A stretch of DNA of 64,000 nucleotides from NCBI RefSeq assembly GCF_016859285.1, contig NC_053417.1:13402706-13466705 (forward strand). The letters are read 5' to 3'. This DNA comes from Xiphias gladius. Its lineage: Eukaryota; Chordata; Actinopteri; Istiophoriformes; Xiphiidae. Position numbers and translations under genes: made by a program. The notes under the pieces were generated by a model. The model was not told the DNA's origin, did no database searches, and saw only the letters and a list, made by a program, of their open reading frames with translations. This document shows positions 14,501-24,323 of this stretch, piece after piece; within the stretch, counting starts at the first letter, position 1; the number at the start of each line of letters is the position of its first letter.

Positions 14501-15745
14501 TCTAATCTCAAAAGTCAATTTATTATCTTATCCGAGCTTTCAATTGCATTTCACTGTCTTCTTGAGCCAAAGGTCATGTGATGAGACCTTAGCCAGCTCC
14601 ATTTGCTGAAGAAGACTTTGAAATGTGGCTGAAATCTCCAGAAAGCTGGTTAAGTGGACCTTTTGAGTTTCTGTTATTTTGTTACACATTTTATTTTCAC
14701 CGCTACTCTGTATTGACAACGTTGCTTCATTGTAGCTGTATATAATTGTCATTAATTTTGATTCAATTATTTCAGTTCTCCATATTAATAATTGGTATTG
14801 GCAAGTACATTTTGCATGTAATGGCAGTCTTCTTTCTTTTTTTTGAGTCTTTTCTGAATTGCCTTGAATAACGTATAGAATTTCTCTTTTCATCTGATCA
14901 CAGTGGAACTCTTGACTCCCCAACACTGGTACAACACGTCAACGGAGGCCCCGCCTGGTTCCGTCATTAAAGGCCACAGCTTTAACATCACCTGCTCCAC
15001 CCCGCAGCAGTACCCTGGAGGTTCCTTCCAGCTGCGTCTGATCCGCTCCAACGGCACAGTGCGCCATTCCCTGCCTGCCCTCAGCCCGTCCGTCACTTTC
15101 ACCTTTCCCAACGCCCAGAGCTCGAATGAGGGCTACTACTACTGCCTGTACCGGGTCCAGCAGGGTGGACGCACCTTTGTCTCCAGAGAAAGCCAGCCCC
15201 TGCCTATAGCCATAAAAGGTGAAACTGATAATATTATAGTCTATGGACATATATTATAGCAATAAAGAAAGGTATTGTGTGTGGTGTGTGCTTGGAAATC
15301 TTAAGTGGCTAAAAAATTGAATGATATCATAACATCGAAAATGTGACTTAAGTGTTGTTCAGCTTGACGCAATTAGTTGTAGTAGTAGTAGTTGAAATTC
15401 CACACCCTGATTGTAACTCACAGATAACTCCTCTGACCCTCAGACCCAGATCCAGTGCTGAGTCCAATGGTGATCAGCTGGCTTGTGTCTGGCCTTACAT
15501 TTGTTGTAGCTGTCATTGTCATAATCATTGTGGCCAAGGTGCTGTGTAACAAGGAGAAGAAGCCCTCTGAACTGGAGCGAGAGACCAGAACCTGTAAGTT
15601 CCTTTTTCTAACATAAGCTTTTGTACTTTAGACAGGGATATGATTTTTTAGAAAGCATCCTGCACGTGTACCCATAGTAACAGTTGTGCTTCTGTTTACA
15701 GGTGTGGACAACACTTACGTTGCCTTAACAATTAACAAGCTATGA
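11563..15745 (+). CDS. single-pass receptor with one SRCR and two Ig domains
   Basis: Seven coding exons, 398 residues: 11563-11593, 12368-12406, 12492-12800, 13904-14212, 14904-15218, 15444-15593, 15702-15745. The five junctions flanking and linking the three domain exons (3-5) and entering exon 6 are phase 1, as in other SRCR and Ig genes; the last is also phase 1. A signal peptide starts MLRFLHILLTGLIGV. Residues 24-126 form one SRCR domain with eight cysteines encoded by a single exon (group B pattern). Residues 127-229 and 230-334 are Ig domains, each with the YxC signature (GSYSCRYR, GYYYCLYR). A membrane segment spans about 344-366. The short cytoplasmic tail ends with NTYVAL around Tyr390, an ITIM-like YxxL lacking the usual hydrophobic residue at -2. 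It is probably a leukocyte-type surface receptor; ligand and orthologue are not recognised. No obvious mammalian counterpart comes to mind with this order. Confidence 0.85.
13287..13307. repeat. (AC)n microsatellite
   Basis: Uninterrupted AC dinucleotide run inside the intron between the SRCR exon and the first Ig exon of the receptor gene. Confidence 0.9.
13418..13663 (+). mobile_element. LINE (L2-like) 3' end fragment
   Basis: The stretch reads as the tail of a LINE ORF2 (LSIFKKHF then TYLFPEYLLT after a stop), then a CT-rich spacer and the tail GTCGCTTTGGATAAAAGCG followed by ATGAATAAATGT. This tail is widespread at 3' ends of fish L2-type elements (family from memory). It is strongly 5' truncated and lies in an intron of the receptor gene. 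Confidence 0.6.
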
Positions 15746-15834
15746 CGGGCTATGCAGGCAACAGATAACTAAAGGTACTGAAGGTCATGATTCTTGCACA
15801 AACGGTGCATACAAAAAATGTATTAACCACTGTT

Positions 15835-16308
15835 GGAAGTTTTCATGTTTTATGGGTTTACAATGAAAAACCACATGGGATTTAATTTTTTTTTTTCCTT
15901 GTATCCATCTCCCGACTTGTGCTTTTCAGTTACCTTTTTGTGAGTTGCTTTGGGAATGTTCTTTTGTCTTCATTGTGTAGGTTTTGCTATGATACTAACT
16001 CACTAAAACTGGGACCTTCTAGTTCCAGGTGTATTTAAACTCCAAACAACTGAAACCCCTTGACTACACACAGGTAATCTCCATTTAACTAAATGTAAAA
16101 CCAACTTGATACACCACTTATGATTAAGCCGTGTCCTATTTAGGCAGGATGAATACTTATTTTTATTATTTATTTAAAAATTTCAATTTGATATTAAAGG
16201 ATCTTTTTTTTCTTTCAAAAAAGCCACATTATATCTGCTTTGATCTAATGTAGTGAAAGAATAAAACATGAAAACGACCGAGCAGGGGTGAATACTTTTT
16301 TATAGGTG
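15835..16308 (-). mobile_element. Tc1-like transposon 5' fragment in receptor 3' UTR
   Basis: On the minus strand it starts at 16308 with CACCTATAAAAAAGTATTCA, the same terminus as the copy at 9332, and runs into the start of a Tc1 transposase (MKTKEH, then a frameshift before the helix-turn-helix region). The transposase body is absent. It lies in the presumed 3' UTR of the SRCR receptor, so the mature mRNA probably carries it. Confidence 0.6.
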
Positions 16309-17192
16309 CTAAAATATTTTACTTTCATTGCCTGTATCCATATGCTTAATTGTTTAAGGGTAGTGAATCAAAGTAGAGCATTTTGTGTTTCTCCTTTCAA
16401 GCAGAATCACTAATGAGTGGAAAGTCAGGAGGCTCACAGTGTCCCACATGGACTCCGACGGCAGGGGACATAACACAGAACCAAACAACTTGGTTGCTCA
16501 TCCAGCACACCTTATGAAAAGGCACAAGCTGGACCAGTTCAGCAGTCTGGATGAGAAATTAAAATAGGCCGTTAACCGACCGTAAAAAGACTTTTCCGCA
16601 GTTTTCTTTCATACTAGACTTCAGGCTAGTTTTACTGCAGGGAAACAATGATGGATGATTGGATTTTAAGCATTGAGTTATGGTGAGCTAACAGCCACAG
16701 AAGACTGACAGACAGAAGAACCTTTTTTCCAGTCAGTAATTCTTCAGGTTGGACTTCAGATTCACTCAGACTTGGCTACTGCCAGAACCCCAGATGCATG
16801 GAGTGGAAAACTGCTACTAAAAGTTAACCTGGGGAAACTGTGACATGGGTTCCTCAGGTCTCTTGTGTACATGCAGTTCAAAAACATTTTGTTTATTACC
16901 AGCTAACACTAACGACAGGCTCCACTAGCTTATTATGTACTCGCTTCCACAGATCATGTTTTTGTATTTAAAGTCTAACCCTACTATGCATTTTATGTCA
17001 TTGACAGCATGTACATTACTGCACTTAGTGTCTAAGTAGAAACTAGAGTTGATTAAAATGTTGCTGTTGAAGCTTCTTGTTTCAATGTTTTGTTTTGTTT
17101 TTTTACAGGTATTATATGCATGTACTTTGTAATTTATAGCATCAGATCAAACGACAAAAGGAGACATCTTTTATCAAAAATGCATAATATAC

Positions 17193-17198
17193 TTTATT
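17193..17198 (-). terminator. emd: candidate polyadenylation signal for emd
   Basis: TTTATT on the plus strand reads AATAAA for minus-strand transcription, about 1.5 kb past the emd stop. Only 40 bases separate it from the oppositely oriented signal at 17238. Other copies nearer the stop (near 18120) are alternatives. Confidence 0.3.
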
Positions 17199-17237
17199 TT
17201 TATAACCTCAATTATTAAATTTTGTTTTTTGTCCCTG

Positions 17238-17243
17238 AATAAA
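17238..17243 (+). terminator. candidate polyadenylation signal for the SRCR receptor
   Basis: AATAAA 1.5 kb after the receptor stop codon, followed by T-rich sequence. Intermediate signals exist (an AATAAA near 16260 within the Tc1 fragment), so the 3' end is uncertain. Confidence 0.35.
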
Positions 17244-18689
17244 CGACTTTACACTTCTTTACTTATACAAGCTCTTTTATATTTTGAATTATGAAACAGA
17301 AGTACAAAACCAATCATATCATCAAACTCTATAGGATGTAAAGGTTGGACTGTATAGTACAAAAGTGTGGTGTCTCTGAATTAATGCTAGTGAAACAAAG
17401 CATAAACATGACATTACAGCTTGTATAAACAGTACAGCTTCATATTTTTACCCAAGATAAAACTTTTCCCCACTTAATTAAACACAAAAAAAACATGAAG
17501 TTATATCCAAATTATTCCTATGAAACTGTTCAGGCACTTGTGTCATAGCTGGTCTAAACACTGTCCGAACTGTACGGCAATATGAATATTTCTGAAAAAC
17601 TGGTAACAGGAAGCATTTTAGTACCCCAAGACTATATAAACCACCAGGACTTGGTCAATATTTATATTAATAATATACACACATAATCATTTACTATTAA
17701 ACACCCTTATGACCAAACACTAGAACAATGAAAAAAGGAACATTTTGGTATACTAAAAAGATCTGTCCCAGTGCCTTTGATGCTAAACTACAGTTTGATA
17801 ATACACACTGTGACACAAGTTCAGGTGTTTTTTTTTCTTTTTTTTTCCTATGTCCATATCATGAAAAACAAACAAACTGGTGAAAACCTGGTGAAATCCC
17901 AAATTCTTTTGGTAGCATCTGAAATTTGCACGATCATCCCTTAAAGTCGAATGAGAGATTTCTGTTTAGTTAAATTATTGGATATTTGCCTTTCATAAAT
18001 TGTATACAGGTAAAAAAATTGTGTGATCTTCCTATGCAGATAAATTCACTAAATTGCTGAGGCTTGGAGTAGATATAATTGGCTGAAGGTCACCACAACA
18101 CAGTGGAGTTGACTGGCTCCATTTATTTAGTTATTTATTTTTTGCAGTTTTTAATGCTCAATGCGCCAAAAAAAAATCTCACATTCAAAATTATAAAGTC
18201 TCTTTCTAAATATGAGACATGGAATTGCTCACATCAAGATTTGTGGGTATTTAATGTGCAAAAATGGCATAGTATCTGGAGTGAGTTCAGTTTTTAAAAT
18301 ATAATTTCTGGGTACCATTAGCACTGCAGACCAAATACCAGTGATGGCACTGTGCTGGGGCGAGCTGTGGATGATGATCGACATATTTCAACAGATGACA
18401 CTGAATCTATCTGGACAGATAGACAGCTGCTTCCTAGGAGGAAGGATTTTGACTTTTTAAAGTGGCATCTGCATCTATTCTTGTAGTGCTACTGTACCAA
18501 AGCTTGGCGACGATCATGTATTTTACCCATAAGCATAAGCACGCAAACTTCAATTATAACGCACACAACGCATAAACCACAATTTCAGCCTTGTCTAAAA
18601 TAAAGGCATTAACCAAAACACCTTCTTTCAATTAAAATGCATAATGAAGTATAAAAGCCCTGTACAAGGGGCATGAATACAAGAGCAAA

Positions 18690-21600
18690 TCATTGTATTT
18701 CTTTGAGGGATTCATTTGTCTCCATACTGGAAAAAACTAAGTAGAGGAAGACTGCCACAGCCAGGAAGAACACCAACTGAACCCACAGTGGGATAAGGCG
18801 AGACGACTTTGGTGCCTTTGGAGCATCTTGGTTAGATTTCATGGGCGTCGATTTCAAATAGGTGTTTCTGTGAGTGGTTAGGGTGTCATACATGTAGGGC
18901 CTGGAAAGGAATCAGAAGAATTATGCTACCAGTTTCCCTCCCAAACTAGCTGTAACCAAATGCTAACCTGTTTTGACCTCATACACAGGCACTTCCCCTT
19001 TAGTTTAAACTAATGTTGTTTAAACCACAGTGAGGTGGGAAGATTCATCATTGACTAAAATGTCATTCTGGTCACTCTTATTCAACATGTCTTAACTGAA
19101 GGTAACTGCAGTGTTGCCCCCCTTGGGCCAGTCAGTGTTATTTGTGACAGAAACATTTTGATAATCAATGTATTGTTGTTTTTCAAACAAAAAGGGCCAA
19201 ACATTCTGTGGTTCCAGCTTCTCTAATGTAGAGATTTGCTGCTTTTCTCTGTTTTATATACTTGTATCTTTGTGTTTTAGACTGTTCATAAGAGAAAATA
19301 AGACATCTGAATTGACGTTTTATAGACTAAACAATTAATCAGTGGTGGAGGTAGTATTCAGCTCCTTTAATTAAGTAAAAGTACAAATACTGCAGTATGA
19401 AAATGCTTCGTTACAAGTAAAAGTCCGGCATTGAAAATATGACTTAAGTACATAAATATTATAAGCAAAATACACTTAAAATGTTACAGTCAGTGTTACC
19501 ATTATATATAATATTATTGGATGATAATTACTGATGCATAACTATAATAACTATAGCTGTCAAATAAATGTAGTGGAGTGAAAAGTACAATATTTGCCTT
19601 TAACTGTAATGGAGTATAAGTATGAAGTTGCCTGAAATGGGAATACTCAAGTAGTGTACAAAGTACCTCAAATTGGTACTTTAGTACAGAATTTGAGTAA
19701 GTGCAGTTACACTAACACTGCAGTTAATTAAAAAATAATAAATATATATATGACAATAAAAATGATTGTTAGTTGTGGCCCTAATTACAATGAGTTCGTA
19801 AAATGCAGCATTCTTCCACATAAAGTAAAAATCTGATCTGAGGCACAGCTTATGATAGATGGATACTTTTGTGGTTTTAAGTAGTTATATTGGTCTTCTT
19901 GAATATACAGTTAAAGATTCTTAAAAAAGAAATTTTGCATCATAGTTCATCTGCAGGAGGCAAAAAGGTGATGTGAACAATTTTTGCAAGTTTGAACCAA
20001 AATGGCTGATGACACCAGTTAACTTTGTGTAAATATACTTACTCATCACTAAAATCCCTTCCTCTGTATTGAGGCCTTGACCTTGAGTAGGTTGAGTAGG
20101 GCATCCTGTAGAGAGCGACACAAAACGTGTACATGTGAAGGTTTTGTATACCCCTCATCAACTATAACAACAACAACAACAACCAGTGTAACTGTAACTT
20201 ACTCATGTTCAACTTCCCTCTCGACCAACCCTGGTCTCGAGCCCATGTAATCCCCACTAGACAGGTCAGAAAAAGCAATTATTAACTCCGACTGATTTGT
20301 ATTTGCTCAATTGATTACATGAAATAGAACGAGGATGAGAATAGAAGAAAGGCAATCAGTGTTTGAACCTAATAGCAGAAGACAAGTAAGAGAACTGACC
20401 TGTCTCCTGCACCGTCACTTCTGCCCTGCAAAATGGGAAACAGAGAGATAATGAGTATTGAAATTTGACAACAGTATTGATATAAACAATGCATTCCTAT
20501 AAGCCCAATAGCTTCAACTGCTGCAATTAATGTACGTGTTCTAATGTATCTGCATCTGGTGTTTGACAGTGATAGAGATTCACCGATATGGAATTAGGTT
20601 TTTAGATTGGTGATTGTCACACGGTTGACACTATTTTTGTAAACCAATTGTAGTTGACACAAGAAAGGCCATTTTTACTGACATTCTTCATAAAATATTT
20701 CTCTTTATTTCCAAAGTGCCTTCAGGTAAAAATGCAATTGATATACATTCAATTGAAACACATTTATGGCTAGATCCACATTTAATGTGTATCCACATTA
20801 AAGGACATTAAGGTGTGTAGGATTTAGGGGGATCTACTGGCAGAAATGGAATATAATATTCATAGTTATGTTTTCATTAGTGTATAATGACCTGAAACCG
20901 GGAATCGCTGTGTTTCCATTAGCTTAAAATGAGCTCTATATCTAAACAGGTCCTTTTCCATGGAACTCCCCATGTTACACCACCATGTTTCTACAGTAGC
21001 CCAGAATGGACAAACCAAACACTGGCTCCAGAGAGGGCCTTTTGTGTCTTCATGTTACCCGAAGGCCACCGTACGTTCTCCTACAGGCTTGAAAAAGGGG
21101 AGGGGTATTCAGTTGGTTGCAATCTGCAACCTCACCACTAGATGCCACTAAATCCAACACACTGGTCCTTAAAACATGCCACACTATACAAGAGCCAACA
21201 TGTTAGTGTAGCCTCATGCACCCACCCATAATGTTCCTTGTCGTATTGTACTTGCAAGATTTGCAAGGTTAGCAGTGACTGACATGCACACACGCATCTA
21301 TTCCCCTGTGACATGATTAAACTTGTGGTCATTCACAGATACAAGTGTAATTATCGGCTGAAATTCCACTATCGGAGGTAGTATATAAGAAAATCCGGCA
21401 TCCCTAAGTAATGACATCAAAATTTTGAATGCCTCTTTCCAAACTGGACACATTCAGATTAAAGAGATTCAAGCAATGAAAGGCAACAGAGCAACACCTG
21501 GAGGCAGTGCGGAGAGAGATACTTACTGGTGTCCTGTAAACGTAGGTGACATCCTCCACTGGAATAAAAACACAAACATCACACCAAATGTAAAGGTAAG

Positions 21601-23717
21601 TGTACATTTCCATTACACTATTTCCTGAACATTTGCAATAGTTGAGTGGCCCAGCTGAGAGCAATAATTGCTGCTCAATAATATTTTTACCCCAGAGGTT
21701 CAGATATACAGTTAAGTGCAGGTGAATCACCCGATTAACATCCTCTCTTGTCAATTTAAACAAAACAGCTGCACAGATGTTTTCGGTTGGTTTGCTTGGC
21801 TTGGTTTGATGCATCTTTATTGAATATGTTGGGAAAAATATAGAATTTGTCTGTAATAATATCGTTATTACGGTTAAATATTAGTCATAAATGCAGACTT
21901 CCCACATTTTCCCTGCCTTTAAAAAGGGACACTCCACAGATTTTAGACTCATCTTCAGGAGTACTGCTCAGCCTGTGAGAACCGACCTGTGATGTCTCCT
22001 GTGGATCTGGAATGGTAATAGTATAACTGTAGTAACACCACACTAATACTGGGTAGGGCCTCCCTTTGCTCCGAATGAGCCTCAGTTCTTCATGGCATGG
22101 ATTCCACAAGATGCTGGAAACTTTCCTCTCAGATTTTGGTCCATGTTGACGTGACTGCATCACATCATTTCTGCAGATTGGTGAGCTGCACATTCATGCG
22201 GCCCTTCTCCTGTTCTACCACATCCCAAAGATGTTTTGGATTCAGATCTGGTGACTGGGGAGGCCGCTGAAGTACACTGAACTCATTGTCATGTTCATGA
22301 AGCCAGTTTGAGATGACTTTTTCTTTGTAACATGGTGCATTACCATGCCGAAAGCAGCCATGAGAAGATGGTAAATTGTGGCTACAAAGAGATGCACATA
22401 GTCAGCAACAATACCCAGATAGGCTGTTGCATTCAAACCACGACTGATTGATATTAAGGGGCCCAGAGTGAGTCAAGAAAACATTTCCCGCACCATTACA
22501 GCACCACCACCAGCCTGGATTCTTGACACAAGGCAGGTTGGGTTCATGGATTCATGCTGCTGATGCAGAATTCTGACCCTACCATCTGCCTGCCTCAGCA
22601 GAATTCAACATTCAGCAGACCAGGCTATGTTTTTCCAGTCTTCATTTGTCCAGTTTTGGTGAACCTGTGCCTACTGCAGTCTCAGATTTCGTTTCTTGAC
22701 TGACAGGAGTGGAACACAACGCGGTCTTCTGCTGTTGTAGCTCATCCGCTTCAAGGTTCGACATGTTGTGCATTCTGAGATGCTTTTCTGCTCCCCACAG
22801 TTGCAAAGAATGGTTATCTTAGTACTTGAGCCTTTCTGTCAGCTCCACCTAGTGTGGACAGTCTCCTCTGACCTCTCTCATCAACAATTTGTTTCCGTCT
22901 ACAGAACTGCTGCTCACTGGATGTTTTTTTTATTTTTTGTACCATTCTGAGTAAAAACTCTAGAGACTGCTGTGTGTGAAAATCCCAGGAGATCAGAAGT
23001 TTCAGAAACACTCAAACCAGCCCGTCTGGCACCAACAATCATGCCACAGTCACTGAGATCACTTTTTTTTTTTTACCCATTCTGATGTTTGACGTGAACA
23101 TTAACCGAAGTTCCTGTCCTGTATCTGCAGGATTTTAATGCAGTACACGGCTGCCACATGACTGGCTGATTGGATAATCGCATGATGAATAAGCAGGTGT
23201 ACAGGTGTTCCTAATAAAGTGCTCTGTGACAGTATATATATGATTCTTTGATAGGGACACATCTCCTTAATTTTGGCTTTATCAACATTTTTCAAACCAT
23301 TTTTTATATTTTTACATCACAAACACAAAAGGACAGTTACCCTCTTCTCGGTAGTAGGTCTTGTCAGGTGATGTTTGATAGTTTTCTCTTCTCCCTTTGG
23401 CCATGGCCTCTTTCAGCCTCTTCTCGTACAGACTTCTGGTGGAGTCTGGGTACAAGAGGTCACACGCAGCGTACGTTTAAGAAACACTGGACTGAAGTGT
23501 ACACAGAAAACCACAGAATGCGACCCCACAGTGCAGGAGTGGACTCCCACGGGCAGGGTGAGGCCCGTGAACTGAGCATGGCATTCTCAGGGCATGAACG
23601 TTGAGTCAACAAAGTAAACAATATAAGCCTCTCACCGACCACGGGTCCGTGCTTTATCCCATACTCATCCAGCAGATCGCTAATCTCCTGCGCAGATTTA
23701 CTGGCTAGAGAGGACAT
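18690..23717 (-). CDS. emd: emerin, LEM-domain inner nuclear membrane protein
   Basis: Emerin binds BAF through its LEM domain and anchors chromatin and lamins at the inner nuclear membrane. Coding exons in order: 23717-23636, 23445-23341, 21558-21527, 20425-20400, 20256-20203, 20105-20043, 18900-18690; 190 residues (human 254). Residues 1-45 are the LEM domain (EISDLLDEYGIKHGPVV, then STRSLYEKRL). A Ser/Tyr-rich middle (YSTYSRSRPQYRGRDF) leads to a single C-terminal membrane segment at about 156-178 (LWVQLVFFLAVAVFLYLVF). Two internal exons are only 32 and 26 nt. The protein is shorter than in mammals, mainly in the central linker. Introns are heavily loaded with DNA transposon remnants. LAP2 or LEMD2 are less likely because of size and a single tail anchor. 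Confidence 0.9.
19340..19720. mobile_element. hAT-type non-autonomous element, copy 1
   Basis: Starts CAGTGGTGGAGGTAGTATTC and ends with the inverse (AACACTG). The flanks CAATTAAT (19332-19339) and CAGTTAAT (19721-19728) match at 7 of 8 bases, an 8-bp target duplication typical of hAT transposition. The interior is AT-rich with repeated AAGTACA-type motifs and no ORF. It lies in the last intron of emd. Confidence 0.65.
20813..21163. mobile_element. MITE-like element with GTGTAGGATTTAG termini
   Basis: Left end GTGTGTAGGATTTAG, right end CTAAATCCAACACAC, which are inverted copies. No transposase. It resembles an abundant perch-like fish element (recalled, not searched). Located in an emd intron. 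Confidence 0.6.
22015..23235 (-). mobile_element. near full-length but inactivated Tc1-like transposon
   Basis: On the minus strand most of a Tc1 transposase can be followed in broken frames: an N-terminal part (SSEQQFCRRK), then NATAYLGIVADYVHLF, and the C-terminal SKGRPYPVLVW. The usual FQQDN block is mutated and several stops and shifts are present, so it is dead. The right end carries GTGTTCCTAATAAAGTGCTC, a familiar terminus of this Tc1 family. It fills much of emd intron 2. About 1.2 kb, a typical length. Confidence 0.8.
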
Positions 23718-23900
23718 TGTTTTAACTCGCCTCGTTCGTTTGGACTTCGCTGTTGTGTTATTTTTGAGTCGTTTCGCTTGGGCTGTAGTTTCAGTTACCG
23801 AAAACAGAATGCGACCGTAACTCCGCCCAGCGATAGTGACCGGGAGCTCGTTTTGTGCCGCGCGCGCAGCAGGGACAGCCCCTCCGTTGGCTTGGGAACA
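23718..23900 (-). promoter_or_regulatory. emd: probable emd promoter / 5' UTR
   Basis: Sequence upstream of the emd ATG is CpG-rich, with a GC box (CCGCCC near 23822) and a CGCGCGC run near 23860. The next gene's stop codon is about 600 bases away, so the promoter must fit in this gap. Assignment is by position and composition. Confidence 0.4.
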
Positions 23901-24158
23901 TGCAGAGGCTTTGAAACCCGCCCTCGTTTGTTGGGACTGGTCTAAAAAACAGGCGCACCTTCAGTCAAAAGGTACATCATTTCCGTTTGGCAAATTCTTC
24001 TTAATGATTTTTTTTTTTTTTTCAAATTCCCGTTTTTATTTCGAAACGAAGCAGCTCCACCAACAGATTGATATCAATATTCATTAATAATAATTCCGAA
24101 CATGAGTTATCTGCAGTTTATACAAATACATCAACATCACGTTGAACAACGATAGATC

Positions 24159-24164
24159 TTTATT
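24159..24164 (-). terminator. candidate polyadenylation signal, acidic tail-anchored gene
   Basis: TTTATT on the plus strand (AATAAA on the minus), 160 bases after the stop codon at 24324 and before the emd promoter. Confidence 0.4.
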
Positions 24165-24323
24165 AAGCTCAATATTGCATGTCACAGAAAACGCTTCACA
24201 GTTATTAATATCTAACACTTTACACTGCATTTTGACGGATTTATATCGTCACTTTGGAATTTGTTTTCATCACGTGTAAGCATATAAACATGATTCAATG
24301 GCCCCCAAAATGGAGCTTTGACC

